DNA of 22,087 bases from CAYTGR01 sp964437445 (GCA_964437445.1 CAYTGR010000063.1:1-22087), one strand, 5' to 3'; shown: positions 1 to 6,666, counted from the first letter of the stretch. The notes: generated by a model not told the origin, from the letters alone. Program-made: numbers and translations.

Positions 1-269
1 CCGCCGTTGGGGTAAGCGTGGATGGTCTGGAAATACGAAAGTCCGACGACCATCAATACCCCGGTAATCACTATTGCGATGGGCCAGGAGTAGACCAGCC
101 CCGCCGCACCGGCAACGACCAGTCCCAGAAAGATTTCCTGATTAGCGTAAGCAATAGAGGCCAGCGCATCGGGCGAGAAGGCCGCCAGCGCCTGCACTTT
201 GCTTAGCCGTTCGTCCGCCATCAGGTGAGTCGGCAACGGCGAGCCAATCAGCCATTCACGTAATTGCAT
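1..269 (-). CDS. APC-superfamily permease, N-terminal fragment (cut by window edge)
   Basis: Reading leftward from an ATG at 269, 89 codons stay open to the window edge. The protein starts MQLREWLIGSPLPTH, then has SPDALASIAYANQEI at about residues 32-46, a hydrophobic segment at about 48-75, and SYFQTIHAYPNGG at the edge. The S-[SP]-DA-L-x-S-x-AYA motif in the first helix and the [SY]-x-QTI-x-AYPNGGG motif after the second are typical of APC amino-acid/potassium permeases such as the KimA/YdaO group. The ATG is preceded on the minus strand by AGGGGGCG about 5 nt upstream, a good ribosome-binding site. Substrate (amino acid, polyamine or K+) cannot be told from this fragment. The gene continues outside the window, so the missing C-terminus is not a truncation. 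Confidence 0.8.
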   Translation of the reverse strand, partial: MQLREWLIGSPLPTHLMADERLSKVQALAAFSPDALASIAYANQEIFLGLVVAGAAGLVYSWPIAIVITGVLMVVGLSYFQTIHAYPNG

Positions 270-299
270 ATCACGCCCCCTGAAAATACAAGATTTTCT

Positions 300-356
300 C
301 ACGCCAAAACGCAAAGAAAACCAGGCAAAACCTGGCGGGCTTAGCGGCTTGGCGTG
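300..356. repeat. Nested palindromic element
   Basis: Outer arms CACGCCAA (300-307) and TTGGCGTG (349-356) enclose an inner hairpin CCAGG-CAAAA-CCTGG (321-335). It sits just upstream of the leftward permease gene. Similar 'acgccaa...gcaaag' palindromes are scattered in many GC-rich genomes as REP-like units. No mobility gene is attached. Confidence 0.5.
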
Positions 357-360
357 CGAT

Positions 361-410
361 TTTCATCTACTTACTGGTGAACGCCAGGTCATGGTGAATT
401 CCCTGGAAAA
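361..410 (+). repeat. Dispersed ~50-bp repeat, copy 1
   Basis: First of three related non-coding segments in this window (others at 4294-4344 and 4413-4462). Shared core: CTGGTGAACGCC, then TCATGG, then AATTC and TGAAA or GGAAA. Copies differ by scattered substitutions, so this is an old dispersed family rather than a recent duplication. All three lie in the same orientation in gaps between genes. Confidence 0.7.
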
Positions 411-607
411 TATATCAAGGATCAGGAGATAAGGATCCGTTCAGTAAAGCAGCGGCGCTAACCGGCTGCCTGATCTCTGATTGCTGCCAAGTATAACCCC
501 AATCCGGCGGGTAGAGAAATGAAGCAGAGCTATACGCATCCAGGTTCTATTTTCTATCCCGTTATCCTTGCTGCCTCCCTGTTTACTCGCTGGGGGATAA
601 ACAGGGT

Positions 608-652
608 GAGTTTTTGGCGCGCGGCTTTGCGCGCGCCAAAAACTCATTTTTT
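608..652 (+). terminator. Strong hairpin plus T tract, no gene upstream
   Basis: Perfect 15-bp stem GAGTTTTTGGCGCGC (608-622) with its complement at 631-645, an 8-nt loop, then ATTTTTT. It has the form of a plus-strand intrinsic terminator. The nearest gene on its left is transcribed leftward, so no annotated plus-strand transcript feeds it. It may end a small RNA starting somewhere in 411-600. Confidence 0.65.
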
Positions 653-723
653 AGTTCCTCCCCGGCGGGCGTAGTGGGCCGGGGAGGAGCAATTTCGCTG
701 AGAGGCGTCCTTGAGCCGTGAGG

Positions 724-751
724 TTGACAAACATCTCACTTGTGGTATGAT
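724..751 (+). promoter_or_regulatory. Sigma-70-type promoter of the tRNA pair
   Basis: TTGACA at 724-729, 16-bp spacer, TATGAT at 746-751, with an extended -10 TGG immediately before the -10 box. Transcription should start near 758, about 18 nt before the first tRNA. Confidence 0.85.
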
Positions 752-775
752 CAGAGCGTTGCCGGTTGACCCATT

Positions 776-848
776 GGGGCTGTAGCTCAGCTGGGAGAGC
801 GCTTCAATCGCACTGAAGAGGTCAGGGGTTCGATTCCCCTCAGCTCCA
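776..848 (+). tRNA. tRNA-Ala (anticodon CGC)
   Basis: A 73-nt cloverleaf. The acceptor arms GGGGCTG (776-782) and CAGCTCC (841-847) pair with one G-U. The D arm is GCTC-AGCTGGGA-GAGC. The anticodon stem CTTCA/TGAAG encloses ATCGCAC, so the anticodon is CGC (reads GCG). The T arm is AGGGG-TTCGATT-CCCCT. The discriminator base is A848. CCA is not fully encoded (A-CA follows). Confidence 0.95.
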
Positions 849-878
849 CAGCCGGGCGCAGGCCCGGCGTTCAGATCA

Positions 879-951
879 GGGCCCGTGGCGCAGTTGGGAG
901 CGCGCCTCAATGGCATTGAGGAGGCCAAGGGTTCGAATCCCTTCGGGTCCA
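879..951 (+). tRNA. tRNA-Ala (anticodon GGC)
   Basis: A 73-nt cloverleaf 30 nt after the first tRNA. The acceptor arms GGGCCCG (879-885) and CGGGTCC (944-950) pair with one G-U. The D arm is GCGC-AGTTGGGA-GCGC. The anticodon stem CCTCA/TGAGG encloses ATGGCAT, so the anticodon is GGC (reads GCC and GCU). The T loop is TTCGAAT. It shares the upstream promoter and ends at the terminator at 956-988, so the two alanine isoacceptors form one transcription unit. Confidence 0.95.
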
Positions 952-955
952 CACA

Positions 956-988
956 CCCCCCGAGTGAGCCACTCGGGGGGATTTGTTT
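956..988 (+). terminator. Terminator of the tRNA-Ala pair
   Basis: Perfect 11-bp stem CCCCCCGAGTG (956-966) / CACTCGGGGGG (970-980) with a 3-nt loop, followed by ATTTGTTT. The T-rich side is downstream on the plus strand only. It touches the end of the convergent gene at 987. Confidence 0.9.
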
Positions 989-1415
989 ACAAGGATTCAT
1001 CGTCGGGGGCCGCTGCGCCCGGCATTTGCACCTCCACTACTTCGCCATGGACATCAATGACAATGCGAAAACCCACCATCCCCAGCCCGGCCAGTGCCTC
1101 CTCCGGCAACCCGGTTTGGAGCAGTTGGTCGGTGGCTTCGTCCATGCGAGCAAGCGAGGCTTCCACGGCTGCTTTAGTGAACAGATCGTCCTGGCCCAGG
1201 TATTGCAGCATTCCCGCGACCGCCAGATCGCGGTTGGCGAGCACCTGCTCCTGCAGCCGTTTCAGCACCTGCCGGTCTATCTCCTCGGAGGAAATGTGGC
1301 GCAAGAAGCCAGCATCGTTCACCACATAAAATGCGGTGTCACCTACATGGGTCGCGGTGACCGGTTGGCCGGCCTCGTCCACGACCAGCCCCGTGAACAA
1401 CGCTCGTCGGGCCAT
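987..1415 (-). CDS. Conserved-looking hypothetical protein, 142 aa
   Basis: I do not recognise the family. The start is well supported: AAGGAG lies 6 nt before the ATG at 1415. The protein is soluble and mixed alpha/beta. Its N-terminal part (MARRALFTGLVVDEAGQPVT) looks like a beta-rich segment that may be a short domain by itself. An acidic helical middle follows (about residues 42-100, starting SSEEIDRQVLKRLQEQ), then a C-terminal strand pair ending in an acidic tail (PDDESL). It has no signal peptide, membrane helix or metal motif. It converges on the tRNA terminator and is divergent from the degV-nadE unit, with about 190 bp between. GC content and codon use match its neighbours, so it is likely a real gene. 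Confidence 0.7.
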   Translation of the reverse strand: MARRALFTGLVVDEAGQPVTATHVGDTAFYVVNDAGFLRHISSEEIDRQVLKRLQEQVLANRDLAVAGMLQYLGQDDLFTKAAVEASLARMDEATDQLLQTGLPEEALAGLGMVGFRIVIDVHGEVVEVQMPGAAAPDDESL

Positions 1416-1449
1416 GCTTTACTCCTTGAAAGATTGAATAGCTTCCATC

Positions 1450-1477
1450 TTGTCACCCTTCCCGTCCGATGTAAAAT
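1450..1477 (+). promoter_or_regulatory. Possible promoter for degV-nadE
   Basis: TTGTCA (1450-1455), 16-bp spacer, TAAAAT (1472-1477). A plausible but not decisive match, about 130 nt before the degV start. Confidence 0.35.
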
Positions 1478-1564
1478 AGCAAGTGAAGGGCGGTAAGGTT
1501 TCTCCTGGGCACTATTATGATTGATGATTTGTCTTGGACTTATCGTACCAGAAATTACCAGGAA

Positions 1565-1587
1565 TGCCAATTTGGCAGCAATGCCAA
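1565..1587. promoter_or_regulatory. Triple TGCCAA/TTGGCA half-site, operator candidate
   Basis: TGCCAA at 1565-1570, TTGGCA at 1572-1577 and TGCCAA at 1582-1587 make two overlapping inverted repeats with 1-nt and 4-nt spacers. They lie in the 5' leader just before the ribosome-binding site (1591-1596) of the degV-nadE pair. They could bind a repressor or fold as an RNA hairpin. The regulator is unknown. Confidence 0.4.
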
Positions 1588-1604
1588 CTCAGGAGGAAAT
1601 TAAA

Positions 1605-2465
1605 ATGGATGTGCAAGCCCTAAGCCCTGTTGCTGTGGTTACCGATTCGGCAGCCGGTATCCCCATGGATATGCGTGCGCATTATGGCATTGAGGTCATC
1701 CCCTATTGGGTGCGAGTAGGAGAGCAAACTTATCGGGACGAGCTGGATATCACGCCGGCCGAGCTCTTCAAGGTATTGCGCGCCCAGCCGACCGCCGAGG
1801 CCGGTACCAGCATCCCCACGGTGGCCGCCTTCTTAGATGTCTACCAGCGGGTCGCCAGCTGGGCCAAAGCGGTCGTTTCGGTCCACGTGGCCGGCAAACA
1901 GAGCGGTACCTGTAACGCGGCCCAACTGGCGGCGGAGGCCAGCCCCATCCCCGTCGCCGTGGTGGATACCGGCACAACCGCGATGGCCGAGGGGTGGGTG
2001 GCAATTGAGGCTGCCCGGGCCGCTCAGCAGGGCGGCGGCTTCGCCGATGTCGTTCGCCGGGCTCAGGAGGTGGTCTCCCGCGTGCAATTGACCGCCCTGC
2101 TGGAGAGCGTCACCTATGCTGTCCGCGGCGGCCGCCTGGCCAGCGCGGCCCGCCTGGTGGGTAACCTGCTCAACATCCAACCGTTGATCCGGGTGCGGAA
2201 CAACTCGTTGAGCATTTGGGGACAGGTTCGCTCTCGCTCCAAGGGGATCAACCAGCTGACCTCCCGCCTGGTGGAGGAGATCGGCACCGCGCCGACCCAC
2301 CTGGTCGTCCATTACACCGAGGATGAGGCCGAGAGCCGCTCGGTGCTTGAGACGCTCAAGCAGCGGTTGAACTGCGTGGAGAGCTACCTGACCTATGTAC
2401 CGGTAGCCCTGGGCGTCCACGCCGGGCCAGGCGCTATTGGCATAGCAACTTACGTGGAATCCTGA
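1605..2465 (+). CDS. DegV family protein (fatty-acid binding)
   Basis: A 286-aa protein, the usual DegV length. Landmarks in order: VVTDSAAGIP near the N-terminus (DegV 'VTDSxxDLP' motif), AGTSIPTVAAF at about residue 67 (equivalent of the 'TSQPSPxxF' motif), SGTCNAAQLAA, then VRGGRLASAARLVGNLLNIQPLIRV (the 'KGGRIsxxxaxxGxlLnIKPil' block), and VHAGPGAIGIATY at the C-terminus (the 'xHtGPGalGiafy' motif). DegV/FakB proteins bind a fatty acid; in Firmicutes FakB presents it to the kinase FakA. No FakA kinase is visible here. The start at 1605 is chosen over an in-frame ATG at 1521 because AGGAGG sits 8 nt before it and family homology begins there. It ends 37 bp before nadE and probably shares its transcript. 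Confidence 0.93.
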   Translation: MDVQALSPVAVVTDSAAGIPMDMRAHYGIEVIPYWVRVGEQTYRDELDITPAELFKVLRAQPTAEAGTSIPTVAAFLDVYQRVASWAKAVVSVHVAGKQSGTCNAAQLAAEASPIPVAVVDTGTTAMAEGWVAIEAARAAQQGGGFADVVRRAQEVVSRVQLTALLESVTYAVRGGRLASAARLVGNLLNIQPLIRVRNNSLSIWGQVRSRSKGINQLTSRLVEEIGTAPTHLVVHYTEDEAESRSVLETLKQRLNCVESYLTYVPVALGVHAGPGAIGIATYVES

Positions 2466-2502
2466 GCCGGGCCGGCGCAACCAGATTGGAAGGAGACACA
2501 CC

Positions 2503-4224
2503 ATGCGGGTACGAATCGCCCTGGCACAGATCAACGCCACCGTGGGAGACCTGACCGGGAACCTGCACAAAGCGGAAGAATTTCTCCGGCAGGCGCAGGC
2601 CGCGGGAGCCCACTTTGTGCTCTTCCCGGAGATGGCGCTCACCGGCTACCCGCCGGAAGACCTGCTGCTGAAACCGGCGTTTCTCAAAGCCAACCGGGCC
2701 GCATTGATGCAGCTGGCCCGGCTGACGGAGGGCATCACAGCCGTCGTGGGTTACGCCGACGTGACCGACGATGTCTACAACGCCGCGGCGATCCTGCATG
2801 ATGGACGTTGGGTGCACACTTACCATAAGCATTACCTGCCCAATTACGGTGTTTTTGACGAAGACCGTTACTTCCGCTCCGGCCAGGAGAACCCCGTCTT
2901 CGTGCGGGGCGAGGTCACCTTCGGTGTGAGCATCTGTGAGGACATCTGGTATCCGGCCGGCCCGCCGGAGACGCAGGCGCTGGAGGGCGGGGCGCAGCTG
3001 TTATTTAACATCTCGGCCTCGCCCTACCACATGGGGAAAGGAGCCTTCCGCGAGCGGATGCTGGCGACCCGCGCGACCGACAACGTGGCGCTGGTCGCCT
3101 TCTGCAACCTGGTCGGCGGGCAGGACGAGCTGGTCTTTGATGGGAGCAGCCTGGTGATCAGCGAGCGCGGGGAGGTGCTGGCGCGCGGGGCCCAGTTTGC
3201 GGAAGATCTGGTGATCGCCGATGTGGACCTGAGCGCGGTGTTCCGCCAACGGCTCCACGACCCCCGGCGGCGCAAAGCGTTAAGCACGCCCTTGCCGACG
3301 GTCACGTTGCCGCCGCTCCGGGGCGAAAAGCCCCTGGAACCGCTGCCGGCCCGCCCGTTGGTGCAGCCCCTCTCGCGGCTGGAAGAGGTTTACCGGGCGC
3401 TGGTCTCCGGTACGCGCGATTACGTCCACAAGAACGGCTTCCAGAAAGTGGTGATTGGCCTCTCCGGCGGGATTGATTCCGCGCTGGTGGCCTGCATCGC
3501 TGCCGATGCCCTCGGCCCGGAGAATGTGGTCGCCGTCTCCATGCCGTCGCGGTACACGGCCGAGATGAGCAACAGCGACGCGGCACAGCTGGCAGCCAAC
3601 CTGGGTATCCAGTATATGGTCATCCCGATTGAACCGGTCTTTGCCGCTTATCTGGAGGCCCTGGCCCAGCCCCTTGCCGGGACGGCCCCCGACACCACCG
3701 AAGAAAACCTCCAGGCGCGCATCCGGGGCAGTTACCTGATGAGTCTCTCCAACAAATTCGGTTGGTTGGTGCTCACCACCGGCAACAAGAGTGAGCTGAG
3801 CATGGGATACGCTACGCTCTATGGGGACATGGCGGGCGGCTTCTCGGTGATTAAGGATGTGCCCAAGACATTGGTCTACGAGCTGGCGCGCTGGCGCGAC
3901 GCGCAGGTGGAAGAGCCGGTCATCCCGGAGCGGATCATCACCCGGCCCCCCTCGGCAGAACTGCGCCCGGACCAGAAGGACACCGACTCGTTGCCGCCCT
4001 ACGAGGTGCTGGACCCCATCCTGCACGCCTACGTGGAGGAAGATCAAGCGCCGGAGGAGATCATCGCGGCCTTGGGGCTGCCGGAGGAACTGGTGCGGCG
4101 GGTGGTGCGGATGATTGACCGCAACGAATACAAGCGCCGCCAAGCCGCGCCGGGGGTCCGGATCACCTACCGGGCCTTTGGCAAGGATTGGCGGCTGCCG
4201 ATCACCCAGCGGTTTACGAAATAG
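2503..4224 (+). CDS. nadE: Glutamine-dependent NAD+ synthetase
   Basis: A 573-aa two-domain enzyme that makes NAD+ from deamido-NAD+, ATP and glutamine. The N-terminal nitrilase-type glutaminase domain (about 1-260) has the full Glu-Lys-Cys triad: E43 in FPEMALTGYP, K109 in YHKHYLPNYGVFDE, C145 in GVSICEDIWYP. The C-terminal ATP-pyrophosphatase domain (about 290-573) has the P-loop SGGIDS at 321-326 and the conserved TTGNKSELSMGYATLYGDMAGG and PPSAELRPDQKDTDSLPPY blocks. Start: AAGGAG 7 nt before the ATG at 2503. The second gene of the degV pair, it is followed by a repeat-rich spacer with an inverted heptamer array that could act as a weak transcript end. Complete and ordinary. Confidence 0.97.
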   Translation: MRVRIALAQINATVGDLTGNLHKAEEFLRQAQAAGAHFVLFPEMALTGYPPEDLLLKPAFLKANRAALMQLARLTEGITAVVGYADVTDDVYNAAAILHDGRWVHTYHKHYLPNYGVFDEDRYFRSGQENPVFVRGEVTFGVSICEDIWYPAGPPETQALEGGAQLLFNISASPYHMGKGAFRERMLATRATDNVALVAFCNLVGGQDELVFDGSSLVISERGEVLARGAQFAEDLVIADVDLSAVFRQRLHDPRRRKALSTPLPTVTLPPLRGEKPLEPLPARPLVQPLSRLEEVYRALVSGTRDYVHKNGFQKVVIGLSGGIDSALVACIAADALGPENVVAVSMPSRYTAEMSNSDAAQLAANLGIQYMVIPIEPVFAAYLEALAQPLAGTAPDTTEENLQARIRGSYLMSLSNKFGWLVLTTGNKSELSMGYATLYGDMAGGFSVIKDVPKTLVYELARWRDAQVEEPVIPERIITRPPSAELRPDQKDTDSLPPYEVLDPILHAYVEEDQAPEEIIAALGLPEELVRRVVRMIDRNEYKRRQAAPGVRITYRAFGKDWRLPITQRFTK

Positions 4225-4228
4225 GATA

Positions 4229-4292
4229 GTGAGCAGAGAGCAGTAGGTAGAAGTTCTTGTTTCCTGCTCACTGCTCACAGCTCACTGCTCAC
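4229..4292. repeat. Inverted heptamer satellite (TGAGCAG / CTGCTCA)
   Basis: Units TGAGCAG and AGAGCAG (4230-4243) face four tandem 7-bp units CTGCTCA, CTGCTCA, CAGCTCA, CTGCTCA (4264-4291), with a 20-nt middle. The two arms can form a long hairpin just after nadE. The same heptamer recurs at 15785-15798 next to an assembly gap. Confidence 0.75.
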
Positions 4293-4293
4293 A

Positions 4294-4344
4294 TTCATCC
4301 CACCGCCGGTGAACGCCAGTTCATGGTAAATTCTCTTGAAAATA
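4294..4344 (+). repeat. Dispersed ~50-bp repeat, copy 2
   Basis: Carries GCCGGTGAACGCC, TTCATGG, AATTC and TTGAAAAT in the same order as the copies at 361-410 and 4413-4462. It differs from copy 3 at several positions. Confidence 0.7.
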
Positions 4345-4357
4345 ACGCTCTGAGTTT

Positions 4358-4405
4358 GTAGTGAGGCGCTTTAGCGCCGTCCAACGCGCTGAAGCGCGGC
4401 ACTAC
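4358..4405. repeat. Cloverleaf palindrome (REP-like element)
   Basis: Outer arms GTAGTG (4358-4363) and CACTAC (4400-4405) enclose two hairpins: GGCGC-TTTA-GCGCC (4365-4378) and CGCGCT-GA-AGCGCG (4385-4398). The three-stem design in non-coding DNA between two copies of the ~50-bp repeat suggests a REP/MITE-like unit. No transposase is present in the window. Confidence 0.65.
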
Positions 4406-4412
4406 GAGCCAA

Positions 4413-4462
4413 TTTTCATCCCACGGCTGGTGAACGCCAAGTCATGGGGAATTCCCCTGAAA
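4413..4462 (+). repeat. Dispersed ~50-bp repeat, copy 3
   Basis: Carries GGCTGGTGAACGCC, GTCATGG, AATTCCCCTGAAA. Closest of the three to the apparent consensus and only about 70 bp from copy 2, with the cloverleaf palindrome between them. Confidence 0.7.
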
Positions 4463-4500
4463 GCCAGAGTTAACGCAGAGGCTGCCGACCTTTCTTTCCG

Positions 4501-4556
4501 CCATTCGCTATTCGCCATTCGCTATTTGCCATTTGCTATTCGCCATTTGCCTTTCG
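4501..4556. repeat. Heptamer satellite, eight 7-bp units
   Basis: Eight uninterrupted 7-bp units of the pattern YYATTYG (CCATTCG, CTATTCG, CCATTCG, CTATTTG, CCATTTG, CTATTCG, CCATTTG, CCTTTCG). Heptanucleotide satellites of this sort are known as STRR sequences in cyanobacteria. A decayed stretch of similar sequence appears near 6552-6590. Confidence 0.85.
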
Positions 4557-4576
4557 TGGCGGGGGGAGCATTTCAA

Positions 4577-4999
4577 TCATTTCCTCCCCGCCAGCGCCCA
4601 GGCCGCGATAAGAAGGACCAGCCCGGCGGCATCAAAAGCAATGAAGCGCGTGCCGGTGGCCCAAAGTGCGGCATGACCGGCCGGGAGCGTGAGGGCCATC
4701 CAGCTCTCGCCGGCCAGCCCGATCCCCTGCTGGACCACGGCGACGGCCAGACAGATGCGATAGCGTTGTGGAGCCACCAGCGCCGGCACGTAAGGGACTA
4801 CCCACATCAGGAACAGGATCCCCATGCTGCGGACAAGGAGCTCTCCCACCGTCCCGCTGACCTCAAACCCCCAGGTGTACCGGCCCGGCGTGACCACAAA
4901 CGGCACCGCGGCCGAAAGGTTCCACAGAAAAACCGGCAGCAACAGTCCCCGCGCCGCCCAGATTGACTTTGCCCCAGGTTGTGATACTCTTGCGGCCAT
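4577..4999 (-). CDS. Hypothetical four-helix membrane protein, 140 aa
   Basis: The start at 4999 (MAARVSQPG...) is preferred over an upstream in-frame ATG at 5119 because AGGAGG lies 6 nt before it and the upstream extension is non-hydrophobic and overlaps the divergent gene. Hydrophobic segments lie at about residues 15-37, 50-70, 78-98 and 112-135, so four membrane helices are likely. Motifs such as LPVFLWNLSAAVPFVV, GELLVRSMGILFLMWVVPY and GIGLAGESWM resemble small membrane proteins of unknown function. Few charged residues lie in the helices, so a transport role is not implied. It diverges from the gene at 5060 with a 60-bp shared upstream region. Confidence 0.75.
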   Translation of the reverse strand: MAARVSQPGAKSIWAARGLLLPVFLWNLSAAVPFVVTPGRYTWGFEVSGTVGELLVRSMGILFLMWVVPYVPALVAPQRYRICLAVAVVQQGIGLAGESWMALTLPAGHAALWATGTRFIAFDAAGLVLLIAAWALAGRK

Positions 5000-5059
5000 T
5001 CCAAACCTCCTGCGTCCGCGCTGACGACTTTGGCGATATGAGGAAGGGGAGTTGACGTC

Positions 5060-5491
5060 ATGTCGGAACAAGATCGCGAGCGGCAACTGCGTGTGGTTGC
5101 CGAGCTGTTGCTGGTCCATCTGCCGGCGACGCTGGAACGTGACCAGGCGTTAGCCCATGATCTGCTGGCAGTAGTCGGGACCTCATTGCACACCATCTAC
5201 GATGACGCCGAACAATCGGCCAAAGCCTGGGACAAAAAGGCCTATCATATTAAGGCCGACGAGCTGCGACAGGTGTGGGCCTGGGCGCTGGCCGCGGCCA
5301 ACTATGCCACCGGGCTGGCGCTCCGTGCCGACCCGTTGACGGCCGAAGCCGTCGCCAAAGTTTGCCGCCTCATCAAGCCGGGGCTGGAACCGCCGGCCCG
5401 CCGCCAGATCACCGACCCGGTGCGCTTCCGGGGGGCGGCCGGGGCGGTCCGCCAACAGCAAAGCCGCAAACCGGTGCCCGTGCGCGGTTGA
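5060..5491 (+). CDS. Hypothetical helical protein, 143 aa
   Basis: I do not recognise the family. The start has GGGGAG 8 nt upstream. The protein is nearly all alpha-helical: an N-terminal acidic/basic helix (MSEQDRERQLRVVAELLLVHLPATLERDQAL), a middle region rich in Ala, Trp and Leu (about residues 52-95), and a basic, probably disordered tail rich in Arg and Gln (from about 112). It has no membrane segment or known motif. It ends 7 bp before the convergent decarboxylase gene. Its base composition matches the flanks. Confidence 0.65.
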   Translation: MSEQDRERQLRVVAELLLVHLPATLERDQALAHDLLAVVGTSLHTIYDDAEQSAKAWDKKAYHIKADELRQVWAWALAAANYATGLALRADPLTAEAVAKVCRLIKPGLEPPARRQITDPVRFRGAAGAVRQQQSRKPVPVRG

Positions 5492-5498
5492 TGGCTGC

Positions 5499-6500
5499 TC
5501 AGGCGACAATCCACGCGCCCCGGGCCGGCCGGCTGACGATAGCCCGTCCGCCCCATTGGGCCAGCAGCGGCGTGAGCACCTGCTCCAGGGCCGGTTGGGT
5601 GTCGCCCTCACAGAGTAAATGCACGTTCGGGCCGGCATCTATCGTCAAGTAGACGGGTAATCCCCCCTGTCGCCAGGTCTGGACGGCTTGAATGGCCGCC
5701 AGCGTGGCCGGTTGCCAGTAGTAGATCCCGCTTGCCCACGGCTGTTCCCCCAGGACTGAGGTCATCGCGATGATGTGCAGCGCTATGGCTTCTCGCTCCA
5801 CTGTCAGGCCTAACGTGGGGAGGTCGCGCGCCAGCAGGGCGGCCCGCACCGTCGCCAGCGTGTGCGGCAAAGCGGCCAGCCGGGCCTGGTAGAAGGGGCT
5901 GGTCGGGGCGACGCGGTGGCCCCGCGACGAGGAGATCGCCTTGGGGCGATCATCTATGATCAGTGTCGTGATCCGCAGATCCCAATGGGAAGGCGGCGCG
6001 AGCGAGATCGCGTAGGAGGTGCGGTCGTCCGTGCCGGGCAGCCATTCGGCGAACCCGTCGGGGATGGAGCGGCAGGCCGAGCCGGAGCCCAGCCGGGCCA
6101 GCGCCGAGAGCGCCCGGGCCTCCAGCTGCAGCCCGGCGGCCCCGGTGGCGGCGAGCGTCAGGGCCGCGAAGGCCGAGGCCGATGAGGCGATGCCGGCCGC
6201 GGCCGGGAAATCATTGACCGAGGTCACGCGCGCCGGTGTTGTGAAGCCCGCGAGCGTGCGTACCCGATCCAGGTGGCGCGTCACCCGGGCGCGGGTTGCC
6301 GCGTCGGCCGGCGCGCCGTTGAGCGTGATCTCGTCCCCGGTCAGGGCCGGCTCCCAGGTGACCGTGGTTGTCGTCGTGGCGCTGCTCAAGTTGACCGAGA
6401 GGGAGCCGTTGGCCGGCAGGTTGAGCGCATCATCCACGTTGCCCCAATATTTGACCAGGGCCAGGTTGGGGTGGGCCGCCGCCGTCACAGATTCCGCCAT
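5499..6500 (-). CDS. mvaD: Diphosphomevalonate (or phosphomevalonate) decarboxylase, GHMP family
   Basis: A 333-aa enzyme of the mevalonate route to isopentenyl units, performing ATP-dependent decarboxylation. N-terminal NLALVKYWG (K17) and LNLPANGSLSVNL, GHMP nucleotide loop FPAAAGIASSASAF at 98-111, RLGSGSACRS at 136-145 (S139, S141, R144), and TIDAGPNVHLL with the catalytic Asp at 288 all match the family, at positions close to those in characterised bacterial enzymes. Start: GGGAG 7 nt before the ATG. In Roseiflexus (Chloroflexota) a homologous enzyme acts on phosphomevalonate and works with isopentenyl phosphate kinase, so that substrate is a real alternative. No other mevalonate gene is in the window. 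Confidence 0.92.
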   Translation of the reverse strand: MAESVTAAAHPNLALVKYWGNVDDALNLPANGSLSVNLSSATTTTTVTWEPALTGDEITLNGAPADAATRARVTRHLDRVRTLAGFTTPARVTSVNDFPAAAGIASSASAFAALTLAATGAAGLQLEARALSALARLGSGSACRSIPDGFAEWLPGTDDRTSYAISLAPPSHWDLRITTLIIDDRPKAISSSRGHRVAPTSPFYQARLAALPHTLATVRAALLARDLPTLGLTVEREAIALHIIAMTSVLGEQPWASGIYYWQPATLAAIQAVQTWRQGGLPVYLTIDAGPNVHLLCEGDTQPALEQVLTPLLAQWGGRAIVSRPARGAWIVA

Positions 6501-6666
6501 AGCACTACTCCCGTGCAGCCAGATTTAACGCCAGGGCCGCCGGGTTTTCTGAGCGCCGTTGGCTGTTCGCCATGCGCTTTTCGTGGTGGGCGGGCCATCC
6601 AGCGCAACTCCCGAACGTCCTGGCCAAAACTATTATACGGGCAAGAGAACAGGCGACAAATGGTGG

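Larger units (their letters stand above)
270..775. other. Non-coding spacer with palindromes
   Basis: No convincing gene lies in this 506-bp stretch. It holds a nested palindrome (300-356), one copy of the dispersed ~50-bp repeat (361-410), an orphan terminator-like hairpin (608-652), a second perfect hairpin (11-bp arms 656-666 and 678-688) with no T tract, and the promoter of the tRNA genes (724-751). A short minus-strand open frame at 441-647 overlaps the hairpin and has no family resemblance. Confidence 0.6.

Noticed and set aside
656..688. Second perfect hairpin near 656-688 as a terminator
   Set aside because: It has an 11-bp stem but no T tract on either side.
644..1000. Minus-strand open frame containing GFEPLASSMPLRRAPNC
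   Set aside because: It is the complement of the two tRNA-Ala genes, a well-known annotation artefact.
885..1496. Plus-strand open frame of 203 codons
   Set aside because: It begins inside the second tRNA and runs antisense to the better-supported gene at 987-1415.
3280..4278. 332-codon minus-strand frame opposite nadE
   Set aside because: High-GC mirror frame; His/Gln/Gly/Arg-rich with no family features.
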